DNA of 64,000 nt from Blastococcus sp. TF02-8 (GTDB taxonomy: Bacteria; Actinomycetota; Actinomycetes; Mycobacteriales; Geodermatophilaceae), in the NCBI RefSeq assembly GCF_003319175.1, contig NZ_QOHK01000004.1, positions 1 to 64,000 on the forward strand, read 5' to 3'. How positions within the stretch are numbered: the stretch's first letter is position 1; every line of letters begins with the position of its first letter. The notes beneath the pieces were generated by a model that saw nothing but the letters and a program-made list of their open reading frames with translations, did not search any database and was not told the origin of the DNA. This document shows positions 52,886 through 64,000 of this stretch, piece by piece. A program made the position numbers and the translations under genes.

Positions 52886-53563
52886 TCACTGGAGGACGAG
52901 CGGGGCGTCGGGAGAGACCTTGGTGTCCAGCCGCGCGCGGACCAGGTAGGAGCCCGGCGCCGGCGTCGTCCGCGGGGTGCTGCACGAGGGCTCGCTGGTG
53001 CGGCCACCCCACACCACCGGGACGACCACGCTCTCCCCCGGCGCGAGCGTGCGCTGCTCGTCGCTGCTCTCCGGGAAGCAGTCGTTGCTGCCCCACACCC
53101 GCCCGCCGGCGCTGTCGACGAGCACGAGCTCCTGGAGCTCCTTGTCCAGGGCGCGCACGCACGGGACGGCGCCGGTGTTGGTCACCACCAGCTCGAAGGT
53201 CGGCTTGCTCCCCACCGCGACGACCCCCGGGGTGCGCACCTCGAGCCCGAGGGCGGCGTCGGCGCAGGGGCCACCCGGCTCGGGGGCGGCCGGTGCCGGC
53301 GCGTTCGCGTCACTCCTAGCGGGCGCCGGGCTGGGCTCGTCCGGCGTCCGTACCGCGCCCACCGAGGGAACGATGCGGTCCAGGGCAGGTACCTCGGTGG
53401 CCCGGGCACTCTCCGACGCCGCACCCTGCCCTGCGGTCCGGCGGTCGAGCAGCACCAGGGTCAGCCACGTGAGACCGCCCACCAGCGCCACCAGGACCAC
53501 CAGGACGACCAGTCGGCGCCGCCAGTACACGGCTGCAGGCAGCGGGCCGACCGGGTGCAACAC
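52886..53563 (-). CDS. membrane-anchored extracytoplasmic protein
   Basis: A 225-residue protein. A short cytoplasmic segment (VLHPVGPLPAAVYWRRR) and one membrane helix (LVVLVVLVALVGGLTWLTLVLL) precede a Pro/Ala linker. An extracytoplasmic Ig-like domain follows with four cysteines (GPCADAALGLEV, VPCVRAL, NDCFPESSD, EPSCSTP), likely two disulfides. It lies between disA and mutY, the position of Rv3587c in mycobacteria, also a membrane protein of unknown function. GTG at 53563 gives the best fit to a type II anchor. Confidence 0.75.
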   Translation of the reverse strand: MLHPVGPLPAAVYWRRRLVVLVVLVALVGGLTWLTLVLLDRRTAGQGAASESARATEVPALDRIVPSVGAVRTPDEPSPAPARSDANAPAPAAPEPGGPCADAALGLEVRTPGVVAVGSKPTFELVVTNTGAVPCVRALDKELQELVLVDSAGGRVWGSNDCFPESSDEQRTLAPGESVVVPVVWGGRTSEPSCSTPRTTPAPGSYLVRARLDTKVSPDAPLVLQ

Positions 53564-53634
53564 GCCGGGAACGGTAATCGGCGAGCTCCTCGCCGTCCCG
53601 CTCGGCGCGCCGCTCCCGCCGAACGGCACACTGG

Positions 53635-54528
53635 GTGCCCGTGACCTCCCCCACCGCACCAGAGGCGCCCGTCGGAGAGGCCATCGTCGACTGGTACGCC
53701 TCAGCGGCCCGAGACCTCCCGTGGCGAGTTCCCGGAGTGGACGCCTGGGCGGTGCTGGTCAGCGAGGTGATGCTCCAGCAGACGCCGGTCGCGCGGGTCG
53801 AACCCGTCTGGCGCGAGTGGATGGCCCGCTGGCCGCGGCCCGCCGACCTGGCCGCCGAGCCCGCCGGCGAGGTGATCCGCGCCTGGGGCAAGCTGGGGTA
53901 CCCCAGGCGGGCGTTGCGGCTGCGCGAGGCCGCCGTCGCCATCACCGAGCGGCACCAGGGCGTCGTACCGGCTGACGTGACAGCCCTGGAGGCGCTCCCG
54001 GGCGTCGGCACGTACACCGCCCGCGCGGTCGCCTGCTTCGGCTACGGGCAGCGACAGCCGGTGGTCGACACCAACGTCCGCCGCGTGGTGGCCCGGCTGG
54101 TGCACGGACGCGCGGAGGCGGCCACCGCGCGCGCCGCCGACCTCCAGGACATCGCTGCGCTCGCCCCCGAGGACCACGACCGCGCCGTGCGCTTCTCGGT
54201 GGCGGTCATGGAGCTCGGGGCGCTGGTGTGCGTCGCGGGAACGCCCCGGTGCGGGGTCTGCCCGGTGCGCGACCGCTGCGCGTGGCGGCTGGCCGGATCT
54301 CCTGCGCACGACGGTCCGCCGCGTCGGGTGCAGAAGTTCGCCGGCACCGACCGGCAGGTACGCGGCCGGCTGCTCGACGTCCTGCGCGCCGCGCGCGAGC
54401 CGGTGGACGCCGCCGCGCTCGACATCGCGTGGGACGACGCCGTCCAGCGCTCCCGCTGCCTGGACTCGCTGCTGACCGACGGCCTCGTGGAGCAGACCGA
54501 CGACGGCCTCTTCCGCCTCCCCGCCTGA
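53635..54528 (+). CDS. mutY: A/G-specific adenine glycosylase MutY
   Basis: A base-excision repair enzyme removing adenine opposite 8-oxoguanine, 297 residues. Catalytic Glu44 (SEVMLQQTP), the helix-hairpin-helix LPGVGTYTARAV and catalytic Asp145 (PVVDTNVRR) are present. The 4Fe-4S ligands are C199, C206, C209 and C215. The ~80-residue C-terminal region is a winged-helix-like segment, and the NUDIX-like 8-oxoG recognition domain of E. coli MutY is absent, as is common in actinobacteria. The start is GTG 53635 or GTG 53641. Confidence 0.93.
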   Translation: MPVTSPTAPEAPVGEAIVDWYASAARDLPWRVPGVDAWAVLVSEVMLQQTPVARVEPVWREWMARWPRPADLAAEPAGEVIRAWGKLGYPRRALRLREAAVAITERHQGVVPADVTALEALPGVGTYTARAVACFGYGQRQPVVDTNVRRVVARLVHGRAEAATARAADLQDIAALAPEDHDRAVRFSVAVMELGALVCVAGTPRCGVCPVRDRCAWRLAGSPAHDGPPRRVQKFAGTDRQVRGRLLDVLRAAREPVDAAALDIAWDDAVQRSRCLDSLLTDGLVEQTDDGLFRLPA

Positions 54529-54533
54529 CCCCT

Positions 54534-54621
54534 GGTGATCAGGTCACCTGATCGTTCTGGGTCCTCCCTCAGCACCGGTCGTGAGGGAGGACCCCTGTTG
54601 ATCAGGAGACCTGATCAACAG
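54534..54621. repeat. composite palindromic repeat, copy 2
   Basis: The second copy of the element at 44163-44248. The central 36 nt are identical to copy 1 (arms 54559-54571 and 54582-54594). The left palindrome TGATCAGGTCACCTGATC is conserved. The right arm has changed into its own hairpin, TGTTGATCAGG-AGA-CCTGATCAACA. It lies between the convergent mutY and clpC genes, like copy 1, which also separates convergent genes. Confidence 0.9.
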
Positions 54622-54638
54622 CGGGCCCCGGGAACGGC

Positions 54639-54678
54639 GACGGGGCCGCCCCCACCTGGCGGTGGGAACGGCCCCGTC
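54639..54678 (-). terminator. clpC terminator hairpin
   Basis: Outer arms GACGGGGCCG (54639-54648) and CGGCCCCGTC (54669-54678) with an inner CCCACC/GGTGGG stem around TGGC make a strong hairpin. It ends 19 bp from the clpC stop codon, on the clpC side of the palindromic repeat. Confidence 0.85.
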
Positions 54679-54697
54679 GTCTCGTCCTAGCTGCGGA

Positions 54698-57226
<2,529 letters not shown>

Positions 57227-57621
57227 CTGCTGCTTCTCCTCTGACCGGCTGGTCCGGCACTGCCCTCCCCGGAGATGGGGAGGAGCACCCGACGTCCGTC
57301 GGCGCGCGGGGGCACCGGTCTTTCCACTGTAGTCGCGGACCACGCCGTCCCGTCGTCACGCGGCGGGCCGGTGGATGGCTGTCCGTTCCAACTCCCGCCC
57401 CCGGGGTGGTGTTCCTCCCCCGTTACGCCGAGAGCGGACGACGGCGCGCCGCCCCGGGAACGCCGCGAGCCCGGCTCCCTCTCGGGAACCGGGCTCGGTG
57501 AGCTGACGTCAGCGGCCTGCCTGCAGGGGCCCACCGCGAGCATGCGAGCTGTGGGGGGCAGCAGAAGGACCTCGTCCCTCTCAGCCCTCGCAGGCTCGGG
57601 CCGCGCCTCCGGACGAGGCCG
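57227..57621. other. clpC upstream region and lsr2 downstream region
   Basis: This is 395 bp without a gene between clpC and lsr2, both on the minus strand. A hairpin at 57466-57497 (arms CGAGCCCGG and CCGGGCTCG) is a likely lsr2 terminator. The remainder before clpC should hold the clpC promoter; I see no HAIR or CtsR-like operator and no clear hexamers. Confidence 0.5.
57466..57497 (-). terminator. probable lsr2 terminator
   Basis: Arms CGAGCCCGG at 57466-57474 and CCGGGCTCG at 57489-57497 pair over 9 bases. It lies 125 bp beyond the lsr2 stop on the minus strand. Confidence 0.55.
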
Positions 57622-57966
57622 TCAGTGCGCGGCCTCGTAGGCCTCGACGACGCTGGCCGGGATGCGACCGCGGTCGCTGACGGCGTGGCCGTTCTTGCGG
57701 GCCCAGTCGCGGATGGCGCCGGCCTGCTCGCGGTCCATGCGACCGCCGGTGGCGCGGGACCGCCCACCACCGGAGGCACGGGTGCCGCGGCCGACCTTGC
57801 GCGCCGCCGAGACGTAGCGGGCGAGAGCGTCACGCATCTCCTTGGCGTTCTTCTCCGCCAGGTCGATCTCGTACGAGGTCCCGTCCAGCGAGAAGCTGAC
57901 GGTCTCGTCGGCCGGGAGATTCTCGTCGAGGTCGTCGCTCAGGATGACCTGGACCTTGCGTGCCAT
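57622..57966 (-). CDS. lsr2: nucleoid-associated protein Lsr2
   Basis: A 114-residue H-NS-like protein that bridges DNA and silences AT-rich genes. The N-terminal dimerisation domain ([20 protein letters not shown]...[14 protein letters not shown]) is followed by a linker with basic residues. The C-terminal DNA-binding domain has the minor-groove RGR motif at 99-101 ([18 protein letters not shown]). ATG 57966 is the family start. It lies between clpC and lysS, as in mycobacteria (Rv3597c). Confidence 0.96.
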   Translation of the reverse strand: MARKVQVILSDDLDENLPADETVSFSLDGTSYEIDLAEKNAKEMRDALARYVSAARKVGRGTRASGGGRSRATGGRMDREQAGAIRDWARKNGHAVSDRGRIPASVVEAYEAAH

Positions 57967-58110
57967 TCGTTCCTCGCTTTTCACAACGGCTCGGAGCCGA
58001 TCGGTATTCACACCCGGCGGGTGCGATTCGATTAAAGCACGAGTGCATGCAATTACCGCGATTGCGGTGCAGGAACTCTGCCCTTTTGTGGTGACGCGAA
58101 GAGGAACGGA

Positions 58111-59631
58111 TCAGGAACTAATAGGTCTCACCAGCGGGAACAGGATCGTCTCGCGGATCCCGAGCCCGGTCAGGGTCATCATCAGGCGGTCCATGCCCAT
58201 GCCGACGCCGCCGGTCGGTGGCATCCCGTACTCCAGCGCCTCGAGGAAGTCCTCGTCGAGCGCCATGGCCTCCGGGTCACCGGCAGCCGCGAGCAGCGCC
58301 TGCTGGGTGAACCGCTCCCGCTGCACGACCGGGTCGACGAGCTCGGAGTAGCCCGTGCCGCGCTCGATGCCGCCGATGTAGAGGTCCCACTTCTCCGCCA
58401 CGCCGGGCTCCGAGCGGTGCGCCCGCGTGAGCGGCGAGGTGTCGACCGGGTAGTCCATGACGAACGTGGGCTCCTGCAGCGAGGGCTGCACCAGCGCCTC
58501 GAAGATCTCCTCGACCAGCTTGCCGTGGATCCAGGCCGGGTCGACGCCGACCTCGTGCTGCTCGGCCAGTGCCCGCAGGTGCTCGATCGGCGTCTGCGGC
58601 GTCACCGTCTCCCCGACCGCCTCGCTCACCAGGTCGAACAGCTTCACCTGGCGCCATTCCCCGGAAAGGTCCACCTCGGTGCCGTCGTGGTGGCGCGCGA
58701 CGTGGTCGCCGAACAGCGCGGCACAGCTCTCCTGCACCAGTTCCCGCGTGATGGTCGCGACGTCCTGGTAATCGGCGTAGGCGGCGTAGAACTCCAGCAT
58801 CGCGAACTCCGGGGAGTGCGAGCTGTCGGCGCCTTCGTTGCGGAAGTTGCGGTTGATCTCGAACACCCGGTCCAGGCCGCCGACGATGCAGCGCTTGAGG
58901 AAGAGCTCGGGCGCGATGCGCAGGTAGAGATCGAGGTCGAACGCATTCATGTGCGTGCGGAAGGGCCGGGCCGCCGCGCCGCCGTGCACGGTCTGCAGCA
59001 TCGGCGTCTCGACCTCGATGAAGTCCCGCCGTCCCAGTCCCGCCCGCAGCGTGGACATGACCGTGGCGCGCTGGCGGACCGTCCGCCGGGCCTCGTCGCG
59101 GACGATGAGGTCCACGTAGCGGCGGCGGACCCGCAGCTCCTCGCTCATGGGCTTGTGCGCCACCGGCAGCGGGCGCAACGACTTGGCGGTCAGCTGCCAG
59201 GAGTCGGCGAACACCGACAGCTCACCGCGCCGCGACGTCCCGACCTCGCCCTCGACGAACACGTGGTCGCCGAGGTCGACGTCGGCCTTCCACGCCGCCA
59301 GCGCGTCCTCGCCGACGCGGTCGCGGGAGAGCATGACCTGCAGCTCGGCGTCGCCCTCGCGCAGCGTCGCGAAGGCCAGCTTGCCGGTGTTCCGGGAGAA
59401 GATGACGCGCCCGGTCACGCCGACCCGCTCGCCGGTCATGGTGTCCGGCTCGAGGTCGGGGTGCGCCGTCCGGACGTCGGTGAGCGACGTCGTCCGCGGC
59501 ACCGAGACCGGGTAGGGATCGGTACCCGACTCGCGCAGCCGGTCGAGCTTGGCGCGACGGACCCGCATCTGCTCGGGCAGCTCCTCGCCGCCGTTGTCGT
59601 CGCTGCCGGGGCCGTTCGGTCCTTCGCTCAC
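58111..59631 (-). CDS. lysS: lysyl-tRNA synthetase, class II
   Basis: A 506-residue class II synthetase charging tRNA-Lys. The N-terminal OB fold ([21 protein letters not shown]) binds the anticodon. Motif 1 lies in [13 protein letters not shown], motif 2 in [26 protein letters not shown], and motif 3 in [15 protein letters not shown]. About 20 polar residues precede the OB domain. It is single-domain, not the LysX form with a membrane domain. It is upstream of lsr2 on the same strand. Confidence 0.96.
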   Translation of the reverse strand: MSEGPNGPGSDDNGGEELPEQMRVRRAKLDRLRESGTDPYPVSVPRTTSLTDVRTAHPDLEPDTMTGERVGVTGRVIFSRNTGKLAFATLREGDAELQVMLSRDRVGEDALAAWKADVDLGDHVFVEGEVGTSRRGELSVFADSWQLTAKSLRPLPVAHKPMSEELRVRRRYVDLIVRDEARRTVRQRATVMSTLRAGLGRRDFIEVETPMLQTVHGGAAARPFRTHMNAFDLDLYLRIAPELFLKRCIVGGLDRVFEINRNFRNEGADSSHSPEFAMLEFYAAYADYQDVATITRELVQESCAALFGDHVARHHDGTEVDLSGEWRQVKLFDLVSEAVGETVTPQTPIEHLRALAEQHEVGVDPAWIHGKLVEEIFEALVQPSLQEPTFVMDYPVDTSPLTRAHRSEPGVAEKWDLYIGGIERGTGYSELVDPVVQRERFTQQALLAAAGDPEAMALDEDFLEALEYGMPPTGGVGMGMDRLMMTLTGLGIRETILFPLVRPISS

Positions 59632-59653
59632 GGGAGGAAAGCGTACGGGCGGC

Positions 59654-60451
59654 TCACCGGGAGGCTTGCGCCTGATGCCGCTGGAAGGCCAGCCGGAGGC
59701 CGTGGACGGTCAGGTCGGGCTCCCGGGGGCCGATCGAGGCGCAGCTGTCGGCCACCACCGGGGCGAGACCTCCGGTGGCCACGACGACCGGGGTGGAACC
59801 GAACTGGGCGACCAGCTCGGCGGAGATGCGGGTGACCAGCCCGTCGACCAGCCCGGCGAACCCGAGGACGAGCCCCGACTGCAGCGCGGCCACCGTGTTC
59901 TTGCCGATGGCCTGCGGAGGGCAGGTCAGCTCCACCGAGCGGAGCTGCGCGGCGCGGCTGGCCAGGGCGTCGAGGCTGACCTCCAGGCCCGGCGCGAGCG
60001 CGCCCCCGAGGAACTGCCCGCCCGGGCCGACGGCGTCGACGTTCGTGGAGGTGCCGAAGTCGACGACGACCACCGGTCGCGCCCGGCCGTCGTCGTCCCG
60101 GCCGAACAGCTCGTGCGCCGCCAGCGCGGTCACGACGCGGTCGGCGCCCACCTCGCGGGGGTTGTCGACGTGCAGCGGGACGCCGGTGCGCACGCCCGGA
60201 CCGATGAGGGTGACGGGGACGTCGAGGGAGTCCAGCAGCTGGCGCAGCGACGGCAGCAGCGCGGGCACGGTGGAGCAGGCCGCGACCCCGGTGACCTCGG
60301 TGTCGCGTAGCAGACCGCGCCACACCATGCGCAGCTCGTCGGCGGTGGCCCGCGGGGCGGTGGTGACCCGCCAGGAGCCGACCCGGCGCTCGCCGTCGAA
60401 GGTGGCGAGGACGGTCTGGCTGTTGCCGACGTCGACCGTCAGCAGCGTCAC
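59654..60451 (-). CDS. coaX: type III pantothenate kinase
   Basis: The first enzyme of CoA synthesis from pantothenate, of the acetyl-CoA-insensitive type III class, 265 residues. ATP-binding signature TVDVGNSQT with Asp7, substrate motif GADR (102-105) and second phosphate motif DFGTSTN (131-137) are present, along with [15 protein letters not shown]. The start overlaps the panD stop by four bases, so pantothenate synthesis and its first use are coupled. Confidence 0.95.
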   Translation of the reverse strand: MTLLTVDVGNSQTVLATFDGERRVGSWRVTTAPRATADELRMVWRGLLRDTEVTGVAACSTVPALLPSLRQLLDSLDVPVTLIGPGVRTGVPLHVDNPREVGADRVVTALAAHELFGRDDDGRARPVVVVDFGTSTNVDAVGPGGQFLGGALAPGLEVSLDALASRAAQLRSVELTCPPQAIGKNTVAALQSGLVLGFAGLVDGLVTRISAELVAQFGSTPVVVATGGLAPVVADSCASIGPREPDLTVHGLRLAFQRHQAQASR

Positions 60452-60873
60452 CGGACGGGCACGCCGAGGTCGCTGCGCCGCTGGTCGGTCGCGCCGGGGA
60501 CGGGGGCCGACGGGTCCCCGCCCAGCTCGACCACGCGGTTGTCGGCGTCGACGTGCACGACCCGCGGGATGTAGCTCTTGGCCTCGGTCTCGTCCATCAG
60601 GCCGTAGCTGATGAGGATCACCATGTCACCGGGGTGCACCAGGTGCGCGGCGGCACCGTTGATGCCGATGACGCCGCTGCCCCGCTCGCCGGGGATCACG
60701 TAGGTCTCCAGCCGTGCCCCGTTGGTGATGTCGACGATCGCGACCTGCTCGCCGGGGATGAGGTCGGCGGCGTCGAGGAGGTCCTCGTCGACGGTCACCG
60801 AGCCCACGTAGTGCAGGTCGGCCTGGGTGACGGTCGCCCGGTGGATCTTGGACTTGAGCATGGTGCGCATCAT
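60448..60873 (-). CDS. panD: aspartate 1-decarboxylase, pyruvoyl-type
   Basis: Makes beta-alanine from aspartate for pantothenate synthesis, 141 residues. It is synthesised as a proenzyme that self-cleaves between Gly24 and Ser25 in LHYVGSVT to create the pyruvoyl group; numbering from the ATG at 60873 gives exactly these positions. [19 protein letters not shown] and [20 protein letters not shown] are diagnostic. It overlaps panC by four bases (ATGA) and coaX by four. Confidence 0.96.
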   Translation of the reverse strand: MMRTMLKSKIHRATVTQADLHYVGSVTVDEDLLDAADLIPGEQVAIVDITNGARLETYVIPGERGSGVIGINGAAAHLVHPGDMVILISYGLMDETEAKSYIPRVVHVDADNRVVELGGDPSAPVPGATDQRRSDLGVPVR

Positions 60874-61718
60874 CGGGGCTCTCCCAGGGTCACTGCGGTG
60901 TTGTCGAGGAGTCGGGTGCTGCCGGCGCGGACGGCGACCAGCAGCCGGGCGGGGCCCGTGGCGGGCACCGGGCCCAGGTCCACGTCGGTGAGTTCCAGGT
61001 AGTCCGGGACCAGCGACGGCTGCGCGGCGAGCACGGCCCGTGCCGCGGCGAGCACCGCGTCGGGACCCTCCGGCCCGCAGGCGGCGCCCGCCCGGAGCGC
61101 GGCGGACACCGCGGCGGCCGCGGCACGCTGCTCGGGCGCGAGGTACCGGTTGCGGCTGGACAGCGCCATCCCGTCGTCCTCGCGCACGGTCGGGATGCCG
61201 ACGACCTCCACGCCCAGTGCCAGCTCGCGCGCCATGGCGCGGACGAGGGTCAGCTGCTGGTAGTCCTTCTCGCCGAAGAAGGCGAGGTCGGGCCGCACCA
61301 GGCCGAACAGCTTGGCGACGACGGTGAGCACGCCGGCGAAGTGGCCCGGCCGGATCGCGCCCTCGAGCACCGCACCCAGGGGGCCGGGCTCGACCGTGAC
61401 GCCCAGGGCGCCGGAGGGGTAGACCTCCTCGACCGACGGGTGGAAGACGACGTCGGCGCCCTCCTCGGCCAGCGCGAGCAGGTCGGCGTCCCAGGTGCGG
61501 GGGTAGCGGTCGAAGTCCTCGCCGGGACCGAACTGGGTGGGGTTCACGAACACCGAGACGACGACGCTGCCGGCGCGCTCGCGGGCGGCGCGGACCAGCG
61601 TCCGGTGCCCCTCGTGCAGCGCCCCCATCGTGGGCACCAGCGCGACCGGCCCCGGCAGCTGGTCGACGAGGCGGCGCAGCTCCGCGACCGACTCCGCGAC
61701 GGCGGGCGAGCCGGTCAT
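60870..61718 (-). CDS. panC: pantothenate synthetase
   Basis: Condenses pantoate and beta-alanine using ATP, 282 residues. The HIGH-like motif is [11 protein letters not shown] (28-38). [19 protein letters not shown] binds pantoate, followed by [14 protein letters not shown] and the KMSKS-equivalent [19 protein letters not shown]. The ATG at 61718 overlaps the upstream DUF2520 gene by four bases. The order DUF2520-panC-panD-coaX is conserved in actinobacteria (Rv3603c-Rv3600c). Confidence 0.96.
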   Translation of the reverse strand: MTGSPAVAESVAELRRLVDQLPGPVALVPTMGALHEGHRTLVRAARERAGSVVVSVFVNPTQFGPGEDFDRYPRTWDADLLALAEEGADVVFHPSVEEVYPSGALGVTVEPGPLGAVLEGAIRPGHFAGVLTVVAKLFGLVRPDLAFFGEKDYQQLTLVRAMARELALGVEVVGIPTVREDDGMALSSRNRYLAPEQRAAAAAVSAALRAGAACGPEGPDAVLAAARAVLAAQPSLVPDYLELTDVDLGPVPATGPARLLVAVRAGSTRLLDNTAVTLGEPR

Positions 61719-62653
61719 CGCGCGGCCTCCTCGGCGGTCCCGCTGAGCAGGTCGAGCAGCGGGGCCCCCTCGTGCCGCTTGAGCCGTCCGGCGGCCAGCG
61801 CCCGCTCCGTGGTGCGCCGCGCCATCGCGACGTACGCGGCGACGGCGTCGGGCGCCCGCTCGGCCAGCGTCTCCAGGTGGCGGCCCACGGTTCCGACGTC
61901 GCCCCGGCTGACCGGGCCGGTGAGGCCGCGGTCGCCCCGGCGCAGCCCGTTGTCCAGGGCGGCGGTGAGCAGGGGGGCAAGCACCCGTGCGGGATCGGTG
62001 ACGCCCGCGGTGCGCAGCAGGTCGGCGGCCTCGGCCACCAGCGTCACCAGGTGGTTCGCGCCGGTGACCAGGGCCGCGTGGTAGAGCCCGCGGTCGGCCT
62101 CGGCCACGAAGAACGGCTCCCCGCCCATCTCCAGGACGAGGGTCTCGGCGACCGGCCGGTGCTCGGGCCGGCTGGTGACGCCGAAGGGGGTGCCCTCGAG
62201 CCGGTCGGCGTCCTCGGGGGCGCCGGAGAAGGTCATGGCCGGGTGCAGCGCGAGGGCCAGGACCCCGGTCTCGGTGGCGGGCGCGAGCACGGCCAGACCG
62301 TGCGCGCCGGAGGTGTGGAAGGCGAGCTGGCCCGGACGCCAGGCGCCGGTCTCGGCCAGGCCCGCGACCAGGCCGGGGAGCGTGTCGTCGGGGACGGCGA
62401 GGACGACCAGGTCGGACGCGGCGACGACCTCGTCGGCGGGCACGAGCGGAACCCCGGGCAGGAGCCGGGCGGCACGCTCGGCGGAGGCGGCGGAGAGACC
62501 GGATGTGGCGACGACGTCGTGGCCGGCGGCGGCGAGAGCGGCACCGAGGACGGCGCCGACGCGGCCGGCGCCGATGACGCCCACGCGGAGTCGCGCGGGC
62601 GCGTCGGAGGCCGGGGTCAGCCCGGCGGCGCGTGTCCTGCGGGAAGCAGGCAT
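61715..62653 (-). CDS. Rossmann-fold DUF2520 protein, possible pantoate dehydrogenase
   Basis: A 312-residue NAD(P)-binding protein. The Rossmann motif is [17 protein letters not shown] (GxGxxG at 28-33), with the DUF2520 domain in the C-terminal half ([33 protein letters not shown]). It opens the panC-panD-coaX unit, overlapping panC by four bases. Ketopantoate reductase (PanE) is the only pantothenate enzyme type expected here that is not otherwise visible, so this protein is a candidate for that step. It is unlike PanE in its domain pairing, so this is a hypothesis from context. Confidence 0.8.
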   Translation of the reverse strand: MPASRRTRAAGLTPASDAPARLRVGVIGAGRVGAVLGAALAAAGHDVVATSGLSAASAERAARLLPGVPLVPADEVVAASDLVVLAVPDDTLPGLVAGLAETGAWRPGQLAFHTSGAHGLAVLAPATETGVLALALHPAMTFSGAPEDADRLEGTPFGVTSRPEHRPVAETLVLEMGGEPFFVAEADRGLYHAALVTGANHLVTLVAEAADLLRTAGVTDPARVLAPLLTAALDNGLRRGDRGLTGPVSRGDVGTVGRHLETLAERAPDAVAAYVAMARRTTERALAAGRLKRHEGAPLLDLLSGTAEEAAR

Positions 62654-62832
62654 CGGTGCACCTCTCGTTCCAGTCCCGTGCGGGTACCGGACGTCGGTCG
62701 CGGCCGGTGGCCGCGAGGTGGTCGTGCGGGTCGAGCTCTCGGACGGCGCCCGCTGCAACCGGATGTGTCACGCGGGCGACATGCCGATGGCGAGTGTGTG
62801 ACCCCGCCGGCCGCCCCGCAACGGCACCGCCC

Positions 62833-62848
62833 TGTGTGCTAGCTCACC
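62833..62848 (+). promoter_or_regulatory. possible CRP-type site upstream of an SDR gene
   Basis: TGTGT-GCTAGC-TCACC matches 8 of 10 defined bases of the actinobacterial CRP consensus TGTGA-N6-TCACA, and the core GTG-T-GCTAGC-T-CAC is nearly palindromic. It lies 79 bp before the GTG of the downstream SDR gene. No CRP gene is in view; confidence is low. Confidence 0.3.
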
Positions 62849-62926
62849 CGGGTCGCCTCCCCCGCGCTGAGCCGCGCCGGGCAGCCGCCCTACCGTGACC
62901 CCCGGCACACCGATGGAGGAGGCAGC

Positions 62927-63679
62927 GTGCGCACGTTCGAGGGACGTACCGCCCTGGTCACCGGCGGCAGCCGGGGCATCGGGCTCGGTATCGCGAAGAG
63001 CCTGGTCGACCGCGGGGCACGGGTCGTGCTCACCGCCCGCAAGCCCGAGGCGCTCGCCGAGGCGGTGGAGTCGCTGGGCGGGGCCGAGGTCGCCGTCGCC
63101 GTCCCGGGGAACGCCGGGGACCCGGCGCACCGGGCCGAGGCCGTGCGCACGTGCGTCGACACCTTCGGCAGCCTCGACGTGCTGGTCGGCAACGTGGGCA
63201 TCAACCCGGCGTACGGGCCGCTCATGGATCTCGATGCCGACGCCTTCCGCAAGATCCTGGACACCAACGTGGTCTCCGCGCTCGGCCTGGTGCAGGAGGC
63301 GTGGCGGGCGTGGATGGCCGAGCACGGCGGTTCGGTGCTGTTCGTCGCCTCGGTCGCCGGGCTGCGCTCCTCCCAGGAGATCGGCGCCTACGGCGTGAGC
63401 AAGGCGGCGCTGATCAACCTCACCACGCAGCTGGCCGTGGAGCTGGCCCCGACGGTCCGCGTCAACGCGGTCGCGCCGGCCGTGGTGAAGACCCGCTTCG
63501 CCGGCGCGCTGTTCGAGGGCCGCGAGGCCGAGGTGGCGAAGGCCTACCCGATGGCCCGGCTGGGGACCCCGGAGGACATCGGCGAGGCCGCGGCCTACCT
63601 GCTCGGCGACGGCGCGGGCTGGGTGACCGGGCAGACCCTGGTGATCGACGGCGGTGGTCTCTCCCGCGGACCGCGCTAG
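62927..63679 (+). CDS. SDR-family oxidoreductase, FabG-like
   Basis: A 250-residue classical short-chain dehydrogenase. The cofactor motif is TALVTGGSRGIGLGIAK (TGxxxGIG), NVGI lies near 90, catalytic Ser is in VLFVASVAGL and Tyr-x-x-x-Lys in GAYGVSKAAL. The C-terminal TGQTLVIDGGG is typical. It could reduce a 3-oxoacyl or similar substrate; FabG itself usually lies with other fatty-acid genes, which are absent here, so it is named only by family. GTG 62927 has a strong GGAGGAGG upstream. It overlaps the next convergent gene by four bases. Confidence 0.85.
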   Translation: MRTFEGRTALVTGGSRGIGLGIAKSLVDRGARVVLTARKPEALAEAVESLGGAEVAVAVPGNAGDPAHRAEAVRTCVDTFGSLDVLVGNVGINPAYGPLMDLDADAFRKILDTNVVSALGLVQEAWRAWMAEHGGSVLFVASVAGLRSSQEIGAYGVSKAALINLTTQLAVELAPTVRVNAVAPAVVKTRFAGALFEGREAEVAKAYPMARLGTPEDIGEAAAYLLGDGAGWVTGQTLVIDGGGLSRGPR

Positions 63680-64000
63680 TCGCGGCCCAGGACCCGGGCG
63701 AGGACGTCGTCGGACTCGCCGTCCTCGCGGTAGCGCCGGCGACGCCGTCCGCCCGACGGCGGTGCGGCGGCGTTCTCGGCCAGGATCCGCGCCAGGCTCT
63801 CGGAGGTGTCCGGCGCGGCCGGCGGCGACCAGGACGGCGCAGCCGCGGGCCGCTCGGTGGTGGGCGCGTACTCCGGGGCCGGCGACCACGCGGGCGGCTC
63901 GTCCGTGCGGCGGCGGCGCGGGGCCTCAGCGGCCGGGGGGTCGGGCGGGAGGTAGGCGGGCGGCTGGACCGGAGCGGGCGGCATCGCCGAGGACGGGGTC
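63676..64000 (-). CDS. C-terminal fragment of a Pro-rich membrane-associated protein
   Basis: The frame is open through the window edge. The visible 107 residues are Pro/Ala/Arg-rich ([28 protein letters not shown]) and end in SGGRRRRRYREDGESDDVLARVLGRD. This fits the Ala/Arg/Pro-rich tail of the conserved membrane protein (Rv3604c-like, DUF6779) that precedes the panC unit in mycobacteria. The membrane domain itself would lie beyond the window, so the identification is provisional. Confidence 0.5.
   Translation of the reverse strand, partial: TPSSAMPPAPVQPPAYLPPDPPAAEAPRRRRTDEPPAWSPAPEYAPTTERPAAAPSWSPPAAPDTSESLARILAENAAAPPSGGRRRRRYREDGESDDVLARVLGRD

Noticed and set aside
62718-62801. A 27-codon frame ending in [15 protein letters not shown], considered as a leader or RiPP precursor peptide
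   Set aside because: The two cysteines are suggestive but there is no ribosome-binding sequence, no modification enzyme nearby and no known leader pattern. It is likely chance.

Overview
The window is high-GC actinobacterial chromosome. The gene families, the many GTG starts and the gene order resemble the Geodermatophilaceae (Blastococcus, Modestobacter, Geodermatophilus); that placement is inferred from gene content, not from a search. I see no phage, plasmid, insertion sequence or CRISPR. It is core chromosome with a few accessory spots.

Layout. (1) 1-11 kb: the tail of an HNH/DUF222-type protein, then a block that follows the mycobacterial Rv0883c-Rv0861c neighbourhood: DUF3027 protein, MFS transporter coupled to a DUF2771 lipoprotein, CspB-type cold-shock protein, tandem DUF202 membrane proteins, and the helicase-associated protein followed by the XPB helicase. 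(2) 11-15 kb: two large paralogous membrane proteins separated by a decayed copy of the last codons of xpb, which marks a tandem duplication. (3) 15-26 kb: a second superfamily II helicase, a very large LuxR-type ATPase regulator, and several unlinked metabolic genes. (4) 26-31 kb: groEL behind two tandem CIRCE operators, a CspA gene with a leader that can fold over its ribosome-binding site, and threonine synthase behind a SAM-I riboswitch. (5) 31-40 kb: a HAD phosphatase, a divergent SDR/MarR pair with an operator, a secreted-hydrolase/ABC-ATPase fusion with its permease, and the DUF3263/LytR_C (VirR-like) pair. (6) 40-64 kb: tRNA-Thr, an HtrA-type protease, a DUF445 protein, then a block that closely follows Mycobacterium Rv3579c-Rv3604c: rlmB, cysS, ispF, ispD, carD, LpqE-like lipoprotein, radA, disA, membrane protein, mutY, clpC, lsr2, lysS, coaX, panD, panC, DUF2520 protein and a Pro-rich membrane-protein tail.

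How the genes work together. ispD-ispF serve the MEP isoprenoid pathway, alongside cysS and rlmB. radA and disA join recombination repair with c-di-AMP signalling, and mutY adds oxidative-damage repair. The DUF2520 protein, PanC, PanD and CoaX form one overlapping operon for pantothenate and CoA. groEL, clpC and the HtrA protease are proteostasis genes. CarD and Lsr2 are global transcription factors.

The signals most worth a second look are the SAM riboswitch whose P1 helix includes part of the thrC Shine-Dalgarno, the cspA leader hairpin, the hydrolase-ABC fusion, the duplicated xpb tail with its two paralogs, and an identical 36-nt hairpin core in two composite palindromic repeats, each between convergent genes.
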